64,000 nt of DNA, taken from positions 3,968,001 through 4,032,000 of the forward strand of contig OZ220680.1 in assembly GCA_965116345.1 (NCBI GenBank). The letters run 5' to 3'. Of this stretch, positions 26,873 to 35,460 are shown piece after piece; the first letter of the stretch is position 1; the number at the start of each line of letters is the position of its first letter. Both the position numbers and the translations under genes were made by a program. The notes below the pieces were generated by a model. It did no database searches, was not told where the DNA came from, and worked only from the letters and a program-made list of their open reading frames with translations. Source of the DNA: VXYL01 sp965116345 (GTDB lineage Bacteria; Pseudomonadota; Gammaproteobacteria; Pseudomonadales; Azotimanducaceae).

Positions 26873-27039
26873 TCAGACCTTCCCTAGGTATCCTCTGATC
26901 AAGCCCGTCCATGGGCTTGATCAGGAGAAAAACAAAAGCGCGGTTTTGTTTTTCTGACAAATTCAGTGGCTTGCGCCACCGAATTTGGCGGCACGTCCTT
27001 GTGCCGCGCTAGGGAAGGTCTTAATCAGACCTTCCCTAG
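26872..27039. repeat. multi-hairpin element, copy 1 (half palindrome, 121-bp unit, palindrome)
   Basis: Left half-palindrome AGACCTTCCCTAG (26875-26887) is followed by a 121-bp unit (26888-27008) bounded by CTAG on both sides, then a full palindrome (27009-27039). The 121-bp unit folds as four hairpins: CTGATCAAGCCC/GGGCTTGATCAG (26895-26924), AAAAACAAAA/TTTTGTTTTT (26928-26953), AAATTC-GTGGC/GCCAC-GAATTT with one mismatch (26959-26986) and GCGGCAC/GTGCCGC (26988-27007). The element fills the space between convergent genes; 27036-27038 is the TAG stop of the SDR gene. The second hairpin has A- and T-tracts like a bidirectional terminator. Confidence 0.95.
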
Positions 27040-27836
27040 GCCGAATCCGCCCCCGAGGACTCGCGCTGGCCGGCGATTCTCGCCTGCATCCGGCGCATGC
27101 CGTTCAACCACCGCTCCAGGTCGCTGGTCTTGCGCGCCATCCACGTCTCGGCGATGGAATCGGTGAGAATCAGGAAGCGCTCCGCGTAGACCGCATCGGA
27201 GACCATGCGGGCGACTTCTTCCGGCTCCTTGACCGGCCCCGCGGCGGTGCTGGCGAATGCCGACGAGCCATCGCCCAGCATGGGTGTTCGCACCCCCAGT
27301 GGCGCGAGCAGGGACACCCGGATGCCGTTGTCGTGGTAGGTGATCGACAGCCATTCGGCGAGCCCGACCACCGCGTGCTTGGTGACCGCGTAGGTCAGGT
27401 TGCCGTGACTCGTGAGGATGCCCGCGATGGACGCCGTGTGCAGCAGGTAGCCGGACTCGCGTTCGAGCATCGAAGGCAGCACCGCGCGCACCGCGTACAC
27501 GTGGGCCATGACGTTGACCTGCCATTGCTCGTTCCAGACGTCGATTTCGGTATCGAGGGGTGTTCCGCCGGTGGCGATGCCGGCGTTGGAGAAGAACACG
27601 TCCACCGGGCCGTTCGTGCGTTCGGCCTCGGCCACCAGGGCGTTGACGTCCGCCTCGTTCGCCACATCGCAAACCACCGCGTGTCCGTCGATCTCCCGGG
27701 CCACGCGGCGGGCGTCGTCGCCGTTGACGTCGGCAACCACGACGCGGGCACCCAACCGGGCGAACTCGCGCGCTGATGCCGCGCCGATGCCGCTGGCGCC
27801 GCCGGTGATGATGGCGTGCTTGTCCGCCAGGTCCAT
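27036..27836 (-). CDS. short-chain dehydrogenase/reductase
   Basis: 266 residues from ATG 27836, with AAGGAGG 9 bp upstream. Classical SDR features: the cofactor motif TGGASGIGAASA, Asp at the end of the second strand (VVVADVNGDDARR), which favours NAD(H), NAG in FFSNAGIATGG, catalytic Ser in LLHTASIAG and YAVTK for Tyr/Lys. The substrate is unknown. It diverges from the PQQ dehydrogenase gene with 120 bp between starts, so the two may act on related alcohols, but this is inference. Its TAG stop belongs to the hairpin element. Confidence 0.9.
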   Translation of the reverse strand: MDLADKHAIITGGASGIGAASAREFARLGARVVVADVNGDDARRVAREIDGHAVVCDVANEADVNALVAEAERTNGPVDVFFSNAGIATGGTPLDTEIDVWNEQWQVNVMAHVYAVRAVLPSMLERESGYLLHTASIAGILTSHGNLTYAVTKHAVVGLAEWLSITYHDNGIRVSLLAPLGVRTPMLGDGSSAFASTAAGPVKEPEEVARMVSDAVYAERFLILTDSIAETWMARKTSDLERWLNGMRRMQARIAGQRESSGADSA

Positions 27837-27956
27837 TGAACTGCCCTCCTTCACAACGCGGGCCGACGCCAGTGGACGCCAGCGGTGCGTTCTTGGCGTT
27901 TCCTCGGACGACAGCGTAGCATCCGCCGCTTGGCATCGTGCGGGGAGGTGGAGAGC

Positions 27957-30098
27957 GTGAAGTCAAGAGTTGCCGCGGCGGTCACGCGGTTGTGGGGAGT
28001 CCACGTGCTGTTGTTGGCGACGTCGGTCGCGTTCGGCTGGCAGTCCGTGGGTGAAGAATCGTCGGTGGAATACGAGGCACCCGAGGCACGTCCTCCCGGC
28101 TGGGTGGACGAGGCCCGGCTCGCCGCCGCAGGCGACGCCGAACCCGGTAGCTGGCTGGCCCATGGGCAGACCTACGAGGAACAGCGCTTCTCGACGCTCA
28201 CCCAGATCAACCGGGACACGGTGGCCAGGCTCGGTCTGGCATGGGTTAAGAACCTGGACGTTCCCTTCCGGATGCAGGCGACGCCGCTGGTCATCGACGG
28301 CGTGATGTACTTCACCGACCCGTGGAGCGTGGCCTATGCCGTGGATGCCCGAACGGGCGAGGAGATCTGGCGCTTCGATCCCGAGACCGATCGCGCCTTC
28401 ATTCGGTACTCGTGCTGCGGCGGTCCGTCCAACCGCGGTGTCGCGGCGTACAAGGGCCGCATCTACTTCGCGACCTTCGACGCCCGCCTGGTGGCCCTCG
28501 ACCAGGCGACGGGCGAGAAGGTCTGGGACGTCGACACGACCCACTACCCGACCCACACGCCCTACACGATCACCGGCGCGCCCCGGGCCGTGCACGGCAA
28601 GGTGATGATCGGCCAGAGCAGTTCCGAGTTCGGCGTGCGCGGGCATCTGTCGGCCTACGACGCCGACACCGGGGAACTGGCTTGGCGTTTCTTCGTCGTA
28701 CCGGGTGATCCGTCGCAGCCTTTCGAGCATCCCGAACTGGAGGAGGCCGCCAAGACCTGGTCCGGGGAGTGGTGGAAGCTGGGCGGCGGCGGCACCCCGT
28801 GGCACGCCATCGTCTACGACGCCAAGTTCGATCAGCTGATCTTCGGCACCGGCAACGGTGCGCCGTGGCCGCGCAAGATCCGTTCGCCTGGCGGCGGCGA
28901 CAACCTGTTCCTCGGTGGCGTCCTGTCGGTGAACCCGAACACCGGGCGCATGAACTGGTTCTACCAGATGACGCCGGGAGACAACTGGGACTTCAATGCC
29001 GCCCAGGACATCGCCCTGATGGATCTGGAAGTGGACGGCGAGATGCGTTCGGTATTGGTGCAGGCGCCGAAAAACGGCTTCTTCTACATGCTCGACCGGG
29101 AAGACGGCGAACTCCTCACGGCGGAGCCCTACATGGACCAGAACTGGGCCACGCACATCGACATGGAGACCGGCCGGCCCGTGGAGCACCCCGACCAGTA
29201 TGACGAGGAACCGCGCTGGGTCATGCCGGGTAACTCCGGCGCACATAGTTGGCAGGCGATGGCCGTGGATCCGAATCGCGGCGTAGCCTACGTCCCGGTG
29301 CAGGAGATGGCGGCCTTCTACAGGCTGCCGAAGGCGTTCCTCGAGACCGGCGAGTACGAACTCGACCCCAACAGGATGAGCCTGGGCGTGGAATTCGGAC
29401 CCCCGGCGGGTGGACCGGAGAAGCCGGAGGACAAGGGCTACCTGAAGGCGGTCGACGCACGTACGGGGGCGATCCTCTGGAGCGTGCAGCGGAAGACGCC
29501 CTACAACGGCGGCACGCTGGCGACAGCCGGTGGACTCGTCTTCCAGGGCGACGCCACCGGCACGCTGGCGGCCTACGATGCCGACGACGGCTCGACCCTG
29601 TGGGAGTACGACACCCAGGGCAGCACGCCGGCATCGCCGATCAGCTACGAACTCGATGGCGAGCAGTACCTCGCGGTGCTGGTGAGCGGCCAGTGGCAAC
29701 GCGAGGAGAGCGACGGACGGCTGATGGTGTTCAAAGTGGGCGCGGAAGGGGACATCACCAAATCCCTCGGCGAAGTCCAGATTCCACAACCGCCGCCGCT
29801 CGCGGCGAGCGAGGAGGAAGTGCGCCAGGGCGAACTGCTCTACAACCGGGTCTGCGTCGGCTGCCACGGGATCGGTGCGGTGGCGACCATGAACGCCGAC
29901 CTGCGGATGATGACCGCCGAGACCCACGAGCGCTTCCAGGAGATCGTCCGCGGGGGTGTACTGAGCGACAAGGGCATGCTGTCCTTCGCCGCGGCGGTCA
30001 CCGCGGAGGAAACGGAACTCATCCGCCAGTACGTGATTTCGCAGGCCATAAGGGCCGGCGAGGAAGAAGAACCACCGATGCCCCCATCCCGCCGTTAG
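27957..30098 (+). CDS. PQQ-dependent quinohemoprotein alcohol dehydrogenase
   Basis: 713 residues from GTG 27957 behind GGGGAGG, with an N-terminal signal (LWGVHVLLLATSVAFG). An eight-bladed propeller is indicated by repeated Trp-docking motifs (AYAVDARTGEEIWRFD, VALDQATGEKVWDV, AYDADTGELAWRF, AYDADDGSTLWEYD). Cys153-Cys154 is the vicinal disulfide over PQQ. A C-terminal cytochrome c domain has CVGCHG (633-638) with a likely Met ligand at DKGMLSFA. This is the type II periplasmic quinohemoprotein layout. PQQ synthesis genes are not in the window. Confidence 0.94.
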   Translation: MKSRVAAAVTRLWGVHVLLLATSVAFGWQSVGEESSVEYEAPEARPPGWVDEARLAAAGDAEPGSWLAHGQTYEEQRFSTLTQINRDTVARLGLAWVKNLDVPFRMQATPLVIDGVMYFTDPWSVAYAVDARTGEEIWRFDPETDRAFIRYSCCGGPSNRGVAAYKGRIYFATFDARLVALDQATGEKVWDVDTTHYPTHTPYTITGAPRAVHGKVMIGQSSSEFGVRGHLSAYDADTGELAWRFFVVPGDPSQPFEHPELEEAAKTWSGEWWKLGGGGTPWHAIVYDAKFDQLIFGTGNGAPWPRKIRSPGGGDNLFLGGVLSVNPNTGRMNWFYQMTPGDNWDFNAAQDIALMDLEVDGEMRSVLVQAPKNGFFYMLDREDGELLTAEPYMDQNWATHIDMETGRPVEHPDQYDEEPRWVMPGNSGAHSWQAMAVDPNRGVAYVPVQEMAAFYRLPKAFLETGEYELDPNRMSLGVEFGPPAGGPEKPEDKGYLKAVDARTGAILWSVQRKTPYNGGTLATAGGLVFQGDATGTLAAYDADDGSTLWEYDTQGSTPASPISYELDGEQYLAVLVSGQWQREESDGRLMVFKVGAEGDITKSLGEVQIPQPPPLAASEEEVRQGELLYNRVCVGCHGIGAVATMNADLRMMTAETHERFQEIVRGGVLSDKGMLSFAAAVTAEETELIRQYVISQAIRAGEEEEPPMPPSRR

Positions 30099-30412
30099 CG
30101 AGGCCCGTTTGGGCGGCCGCGTTACCGAACGATCTCTTGCCGTCGAGACGATCGATCGCAACGGTCGCCCCCATAAGCGCCAACCAGTTCTGGGTGCGCC
30201 GAATACGCGACGTACAGCAACCTACCCCAGGGAACCTACGGGTTCGACTGGCTCGAAGTTCCTTGGCTACTGGACGTTCAGTCCACTTGATTGGGACTTC
30301 AAGATGGCTGATGCCGCTGCGTGTCCAGATCAGGCACCGGATTGCGCGTTTTCTATGTCCATAGGTCCGATATCGTGGGGCTTGGGTTGCGGGGGATGAC
30401 GGCGACCAAAAC
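30099..30412. other. intergenic region without a supported gene
   Basis: 314 bp downstream of the PQQ dehydrogenase. Open frames exist on both strands but have no recognisable domain, no ribosome-binding site and atypical composition. Base composition is less GC-rich than the neighbours and marks the left edge of the accessory block that runs to about 32.7 kb. Confidence 0.5.
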
Positions 30413-30637
30413 ATGAGGAAGTTCGGCGCGTTCCTAGTGTCGGTGGTGCTGGTGTTTCCAGCGGCGGTCTTGGCAATCGCTGGAATAGTCGGCCTGCTAG
30501 GATCGCTGGCCGACATTACGATGTCGGCGAGCATGCAGGTCCTGTTGTCAGGGGCTTGTCTGTTCGTGTCCATCGTGGTGGCGAACATGGCGTACTATTG
30601 GATCATCCGACGCATGGATGAGACATCGAACGAGTGA
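30413..30637 (+). CDS. small two-helix membrane protein
   Basis: 74 residues. Two hydrophobic segments (~5-32, FLVSVVLVFPAAVLAIAGIV; ~41-63, MQVLLSGACLFVSIVVANMA) are followed by a short charged tail (IIRRMDETSNE). The positive-inside pattern is compatible with both ends in the cytoplasm. I do not recognise it. There is no strong ribosome-binding site. It is the first gene of the accessory block, and a role with the broken metallopeptidase next to it cannot be shown. Confidence 0.5.
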   Translation: MRKFGAFLVSVVLVFPAAVLAIAGIVGLLGSLADITMSASMQVLLSGACLFVSIVVANMAYYWIIRRMDETSNE

Positions 30638-30707
30638 GGGACGCACAGTCTGTTGACTCCTGATCGCGGCTTGTACGTGTTCAGAACATCGCTTCGCACG
30701 CCAGTTG

Positions 30708-31662
30708 ATGCGTTGTAGGACGGAGACGGGTACGCATGCGTGTTCCGTCGCGCATACTTGTGCGACGTTGGCACCGGAATGTTGGCGAAGCACCATCGCA
30801 ACGTGGTCAACGGGATTGATGTTTGCGGGTGCGGGCAAGGTGGCACGGCTTAGAGCCATGCGGCCTGTTCGGGCCGACTGCAGGGTGACGGACAACGGCA
30901 CCGTCCTTAGTGCAGGTTCGAGCGCTAATGTCCTGATCTATTCGAACAAGAACTGCCCGGCGGGAACCTCAGCGCAACTATGCCGCGAGGCTAGGGCCAT
31001 CGCGAGGGAGATCCAAGCGGTTTACCAAGAGGTCAAGGAGGCCGTCGGTCCCAACGACCTTGTTAGGGTCGACTTGTACGACAAGCTACATCCAGGGGGC
31101 CCGCCGGACCCCGGCACAGGGGGAGTATCGCCGCCCTGGCCGGATCGACCTGCGGCGGGGCGCGCCCGCAAGTGCGATTCACCATGAGATGGGACATGCC
31201 TTCTTCAACGATCACATCCAGACTACAGGGCATCTTCAAGAATGGGGCTCGGAGGAGGGGATTGGTATGATCTTCGAGGAAGCGCTCGGGGCTGCGTCGC
31301 GACGCGACCCACGCGCGGCAACGGTCGAGGGCGTCCTACAAGTATGCTCAGTGGATCTTGACTGCGCCTACGAGTTAGGAAGGCTCGTAGCCAAGCGATA
31401 CCGCGAGGTGAAAGAGATAAGGAACAAGGACTACGCGCTCAAGGTGTACCTAGAGGCGGTGAGGAACGTTGAGGTGGCCGTGACTCCAGACTCGCTCGAA
31501 GAACGGGTGAACACCGAGATGGAGAGAATTGACGGACGAGAAGACCACGCGGAGGACGATTATGTTAATGAGGACGAAGAGGAACGTGCGAATCGGGAGT
31601 TCGATAATTCACCCACTGACACCGGCTTCTTTGACGATTGGGATGAGAATTGGGAAGAATAG
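30708..31662 (+). pseudogene. frameshifted HEMGH zinc-metallopeptidase-like protein
   Basis: Two overlapping frames make one protein-like sequence. The first frame (to TGA 31187) carries RADCRVTDNGTVLSAG, NVLIYSNKNCPAG and LVRVDLYDKLHPGG. The second, open from 31060 to 31662, carries EYRRPGRIDLRRGAPASA, the gluzincin/metzincin-type HEMGHAFF and an acidic C-terminus. Joining needs removal of one base between about 31095 and 31123, where two runs of five G lie (31095-31099 and 31119-31123). It is therefore a pseudogene, an assembly or sequencing error, or a gene read by frameshifting. The start is unclear: ATG at 30708, 30819 or 30858. Function unknown; a peptidase is inferred only from the HExxH motif. 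Confidence 0.6.
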
Positions 31663-31778
31663 CGGGGCTCGCTCAATTTGGACGAATTCTTGGAGTCTCT
31701 AAGCAAGCTCGTCGGGCTCCCTCGCGACGCCGAAAGCCGAGGACCGCACTACGGCCCATGATAAGGGGCGGGAGGAAA

Positions 31779-32687
31779 ATGCAGGCGGTGATGGCGACGT
31801 TGCTGGCGGCGGTCCTGTTTGTCGTGCTGGCGTACTCGCGCAGTGGTGTGGACACGGGACTTCCCGTGGTCGAAACAGAGCGTGAGCCGGTGTCACCGCG
31901 ACCCCCGCCGGCCACGCGGGTGGACCTGACCGAGCCGGCGACCGGCACGGCGAAGGCCGCCGGGAAGGAATACGCGGCGCCGCCGTGCGACGGATGCCTC
32001 AACGAGCCCGAGGTACTGGACGTGGCAGAGACGTTCGTTTACCACATGCGCCATGAAAAACACATCGGCTTACGGGCCGAGCTTTACTCCGACATCGCCG
32101 CTAGCCTCGAGGCTGCGGGGCAGCCCGCTCCGCACGAGACGCGACTTCCTAAGCTTCCGCAGGGGCTGGTGGACGCTCCGCCGGATCGTTCGATGAGCGG
32201 CAGGGTGCTCCCCCTCGTGGATAGGCCAGCAGAGACCTGGGTTATCTGGGTGCAGGAAGGCTGGTTCGACACCCAGTCCTACATCGATGGCGGCATCCTT
32301 CCGCCGATCGCAGCCTCATGGCCACCACTCAAACATGAGAAGTTCATGCTCATAGATGCTCGCAGCGGTGAAGTGTTCGCGGATGACATTTGGCGTAGTA
32401 GACATCGTCGCAGTCTGGGTGCCTACGGAGATATTGCTGCGCAGGCTGCCGGGAAACGCGCCGAGCACTGGATCGCCAAGAGGTCAGTCCCCTGGCCCGC
32501 ATTTGTCACCACGCCGCTTGTGCGAACAACATATGCTTCGAATATCAGTTGCTTGTGTCGGAATCCCGAGGTGTCGGAATTTGCAGACTGCGCTGGCCGC
32601 GAGCGCGCGCTCCAAGGAGCGCGTTCGCACGGGGCCAAAATCCTCGAACGCGCCCGCAAGGGCGCGCATCATCGCGGCCCGTGGTGA
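31779..32687 (+). CDS. anchored protein of unknown function
   Basis: 302 residues from ATG 31779, with GGAGG directly upstream (3-bp spacing); ATG 31791 is an alternative. An N-terminal hydrophobic helix (VMATLLAAVLFVVLAYS) is followed by a Pro/Thr-rich linker (~25-65), a CDGC pair, and a globular region with VAETFVYHMRHEKHIGLRAE, WVIWVQEGWFDTQSYIDGG and HEKFMLIDARSGEVFADDIW. The tail after ~250 is basic, with three Cys (ISCLCRNPEVSEFADC). I do not recognise a family. It follows the frameshifted metallopeptidase and ends just before a multi-hairpin element. Codon use is less GC-biased than in the flanking core genes. Confidence 0.6.
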   Translation: MQAVMATLLAAVLFVVLAYSRSGVDTGLPVVETEREPVSPRPPPATRVDLTEPATGTAKAAGKEYAAPPCDGCLNEPEVLDVAETFVYHMRHEKHIGLRAELYSDIAASLEAAGQPAPHETRLPKLPQGLVDAPPDRSMSGRVLPLVDRPAETWVIWVQEGWFDTQSYIDGGILPPIAASWPPLKHEKFMLIDARSGEVFADDIWRSRHRRSLGAYGDIAAQAAGKRAEHWIAKRSVPWPAFVTTPLVRTTYASNISCLCRNPEVSEFADCAGRERALQGARSHGAKILERARKGAHHRGPW

Positions 32688-32696
32688 GAAATTCGG

Positions 32697-32854
32697 GCTA
32701 GGTATCCTCTGATCAAGCCCGTCCATGGGCTTGATCAGGAGAAAAACAAAAGCGCGGTTTTGTTTTTCTGACAAATTCAGTGGCTTGCGCCACCGAATTT
32801 GGCGGCACGTCCTTGTGCCGCGCTAGGGAAGGTCTTAAATCAGACCTTCCCTAG
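32697..32854. repeat. multi-hairpin element, copy 2 (121-bp unit plus palindrome)
   Basis: CTAG (32698-32701) is followed by a 121-bp unit (32702-32822) with no difference from 26888-27008, then CTAGGGAAGGTCT, a 6-nt loop and AGACCTTCCCTAG (32823-32854). The palindrome loop has one extra A compared with copy 1. The element again lies between convergent genes, and 32851-32853 is the TAG stop of the rhomboid gene. Confidence 0.95.
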
Positions 32855-33735
32855 CCCGCGAGCGCCCAGGCCATGCCGACGACGGTGATGGTCGTCCAGG
32901 CGAAGAAGCGCTGTGCCCTTGGACCCGCGAGGTGCAGCCTCGTCTTGGCCACCTGGAGGCCGATCAGGAAGCCGGCGATCAAGCCGGTGAGGTGGGCGAC
33001 GACGTCGGTGTCCTGGCCAGCGGTTCCGGTGTAGGCGAAGAACGCGAACGCGGCGAACACCGGGGCGAAGCGGTGTTGCCAGCGACCGCGGCGGAAGTAG
33101 CCGCTTCGCCACATGAACGCACCGACCAGGCCCACGGCGGCGAAGGTCGCGGTGGATGCGCCGATGGACATGAAGAACTCCGGTCGCACCAGGACGTTGA
33201 GGGCGTTGCCCAGCGTGCCGCCGCCGACGATGCACAGCCACGCCAGGCCGGATCCCAGGTAGCGGCCGGCCAGCACCCCGAACAACGCGCCGAACAACGA
33301 GTTGGCGACGATGTGGGGCACATCGGCGTGCAGCGTGAGCGCCGTCACCAGCCGCCAGAACTCGCCCGACATCACCGATGCCACGTGGATCCGGCCGATG
33401 GTGTTCCAGTCCCAGCCGAAGAGGTCGGCTCCTTGGGCGAACATCACCCCCCAGATGACGCCGAGGTAGGCAAGCACGCCCGGCCAGCCACTGTCGATCC
33501 GCACCGGCAGCACGGGTGGTGGTTGGGGGACATTCTCGCCTTCGTACGCGGCGAGCTCGGCGGCGGCGGCATCGACATCCTCCTGCGCCACGAGCAGTCG
33601 CCAGGCACCGGCTTCGTGACCGATGCGGCTGTCGATGCCCCGGGCGGTCAGGACGAGCTCGAACGTGCGCAGATCCCGTCGTTCGCGTCCGGTGCGCAGG
33701 ACCAGCCAGTCTTCGTCGTCGGACATGGGAGTCAT
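32851..33735 (-). CDS. rhomboid-family intramembrane serine protease
   Basis: 294 residues from ATG 33735 (ATG 33726 is equally possible; neither has a strong ribosome-binding site). The first ~95 residues are a cytoplasmic domain like those preceding many rhomboids (DWLVLRTGRERRDLRTFELVL, WRLLVAQEDVDAAAAELAAY). Six to seven helices follow, with TLHADVPHIVANSLFGALFG, the catalytic Ser in SIGASTATFAAVG (GAST in place of the common GASG) and the catalytic His in VVAHLTGLIAGFLIG. It would cleave membrane-protein helices; the substrate is unknown. The stop is provided by the hairpin element. Confidence 0.9.
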   Translation of the reverse strand: MTPMSDDEDWLVLRTGRERRDLRTFELVLTARGIDSRIGHEAGAWRLLVAQEDVDAAAAELAAYEGENVPQPPPVLPVRIDSGWPGVLAYLGVIWGVMFAQGADLFGWDWNTIGRIHVASVMSGEFWRLVTALTLHADVPHIVANSLFGALFGVLAGRYLGSGLAWLCIVGGGTLGNALNVLVRPEFFMSIGASTATFAAVGLVGAFMWRSGYFRRGRWQHRFAPVFAAFAFFAYTGTAGQDTDVVAHLTGLIAGFLIGLQVAKTRLHLAGPRAQRFFAWTTITVVGMAWALAG

Positions 33736-33801
33736 GTTGGCACGGCCAGCGGGTCTTGATCGAGTAACATCGAGGGTTGGCAATCGCAAAGCGAAATCTG
33801 C

Positions 33802-35460
33802 ATGAACAGCGTTGAGTACGTCGCCCGGATCCTCAAGGACGAGGGCGTCACCTGGATGTCCTGCTATCCGTCCAACCCACTCATTGAAGCGGTGGCGCGG
33901 GAGGGGATCCGTCCGGTCGCCTTCCGCCACGAGCGTGGGGCCGTGATGGCCGCGGATGGGTTCTCGCGGCTATCCGACCGCCGGCGCTTCGGGGTCGTCG
34001 CGGTGCAGTCCCAGGCCGGTGCCGAGAACTCTCTCGGCGGTCTTGCCCAGGCGAATGCGGACAACGTCCCGATCCTCGCATTGCCCGGTGGCAATCCCCT
34101 CGACATGCTCTTCGTCCGGCCCAACTTCTTCGCCGCCACGACCTGGGCGCCGGTGTTGAAGCGCGCCGAAGTCATCACCCGGCCCGACCAGACCGGCAAC
34201 GTCATGCGCCGGGCCTTCCACGCGCTGCGGTCCGGACGCCCGGGGCCGGTGCTGGTGGAAATGCCGGGCGACGTGTGTGCGCAGCCGATTCCGGAGAACG
34301 CGCCGGGATATTCATCGCCGACCCCCGCGCTGTATGGGCCGTCGGCCGGCGCCGTCGCGGATGCCGCGAAGAAGCTCGTCGAGGCGCGCGAACCCCTGAT
34401 CTGGGCTGGTGCCGGGGTGATGACCGCCGGGGCGACCGGCGAACTGCGTGCCCTGGCCGAGCTGCTCGATGTTCCCGTCTACACCTCGATGCCGGGCAAG
34501 TCGGCCTTCGACGAACGTCATCCCCTGTCGGTCGGTGCCGGCGGCAGCACGGTCGCCGGTCCCGCGCGGCAGTGGCTCGATGATTGCGACGTGCTGTTCG
34601 CGGTCGGTACCTCGCTGACCGCGACACCCTACGGCCAGCGTTTTTCGCGCGGCAAGTTCCTCATTCACTCGGTGATCGCGGACGACGAGATCAACAAGGA
34701 CACAGCGGCCGACATCGGTCTCGTGGGCGACGCCAAGCTGACCTTGGAAGCGCTCCTCGATGCGGTCAGGGGACTGATCGGCGAGACCGGACGCGACACT
34801 GGCGTGCGGGCGCGGGTCAAGGCCGCGCGGGACGCCTGGCTCGCCGCGTGGCAGCCGTATCTGACCACCGACGACGGGCCGTTGTCGCCCTACCGGGTCA
34901 TCCACGAGATGAACCGCGTGCTCGACAGCGAGACCAGCGTCGTAACCCACGACGCCGGCGCGCCGCGCGACCAGATCTTGCCGTTCTACACGGCCACCAC
35001 ACCGCACAGCTACGTGGGCTGGGGCAAGACCACGCATCTCGGCTTCTCCATCCCGCTGATGATCGGTGCCAAGATGGCGGCACCGGAGCGCATGTGCGTC
35101 AACCTCATGGGGGACGGGGCCTTCGGCATGTCCGGTCTCGACATCGAGACCTCGGCCCGGGCCGGGATCCCGATCACCACGATCGTGCTCAACAACGGCG
35201 TGATGGCGACGTACCCGGGCGGATTTCCGACCGCGCGGGAGAAGTACGGGGTATCCCACATGCAGGGCGACTATGCGGATCTCGCCAAGGCCATGGGCGC
35301 CGAGGGGATTCATGTGGCCGAGGCTGCCGAGATGGGTCCCGCGCTGGAACAGGCGAAACGCCTGAACGCCGACGGCAAAACGGTGCTCATCGACGTCAAG
35401 ACGCGAGCCGAGGACTCCCGGTCGCCGGCACGATTCGCCAAGAGACCAGATGGTGAGTAA
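33802..35460 (+). CDS. thiamin-diphosphate-dependent enzyme, acetolactate synthase-like
   Basis: 552 residues with the three-domain layout of the POX/AHAS superfamily. The catalytic Glu44 is in FRHERGAVMAADGFSR, a central domain follows (EPLIWAGAGVMTAGATGELR), and the ThDP/Mg motif is MGDGAFGMSGLDIETSARAG ending in VLNNG. The FAD-binding features of true acetolactate synthase are not evident, and there is no regulatory-subunit gene. The real reaction, a 2-oxo-acid decarboxylation or carboligation, is unknown. The last 11 bp overlap the start of a PhyH dioxygenase gene, so the two are translationally coupled and probably act in one pathway. Confidence 0.88.
   Translation: MNSVEYVARILKDEGVTWMSCYPSNPLIEAVAREGIRPVAFRHERGAVMAADGFSRLSDRRRFGVVAVQSQAGAENSLGGLAQANADNVPILALPGGNPLDMLFVRPNFFAATTWAPVLKRAEVITRPDQTGNVMRRAFHALRSGRPGPVLVEMPGDVCAQPIPENAPGYSSPTPALYGPSAGAVADAAKKLVEAREPLIWAGAGVMTAGATGELRALAELLDVPVYTSMPGKSAFDERHPLSVGAGGSTVAGPARQWLDDCDVLFAVGTSLTATPYGQRFSRGKFLIHSVIADDEINKDTAADIGLVGDAKLTLEALLDAVRGLIGETGRDTGVRARVKAARDAWLAAWQPYLTTDDGPLSPYRVIHEMNRVLDSETSVVTHDAGAPRDQILPFYTATTPHSYVGWGKTTHLGFSIPLMIGAKMAAPERMCVNLMGDGAFGMSGLDIETSARAGIPITTIVLNNGVMATYPGGFPTAREKYGVSHMQGDYADLAKAMGAEGIHVAEAAEMGPALEQAKRLNADGKTVLIDVKTRAEDSRSPARFAKRPDGE

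Noticed and set aside
26872..27039. Interpretation of the repeated hairpins as a CRISPR array
   Set aside because: No regular repeat-spacer periodicity; the hairpins differ from each other and the whole block is repeated as a unit.
27963..30161. 732-codon antisense frame over the PQQ dehydrogenase
   Set aside because: Composition typical of antisense shadows in high-GC DNA; the plus-strand product is unambiguous.
30019..30588. 189-codon minus-strand frame across the PQQ-dehydrogenase end and the accessory gap
   Set aside because: Overlaps the heme-domain coding end and the small membrane-protein gene; no domain, signal or ribosome-binding site.
33802..35460. True acetolactate synthase large subunit (ilvB/ilvI)
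   Set aside because: No small-subunit gene or ilv neighbours, and FAD-binding features are not evident; only the general ThDP superfamily is supported.
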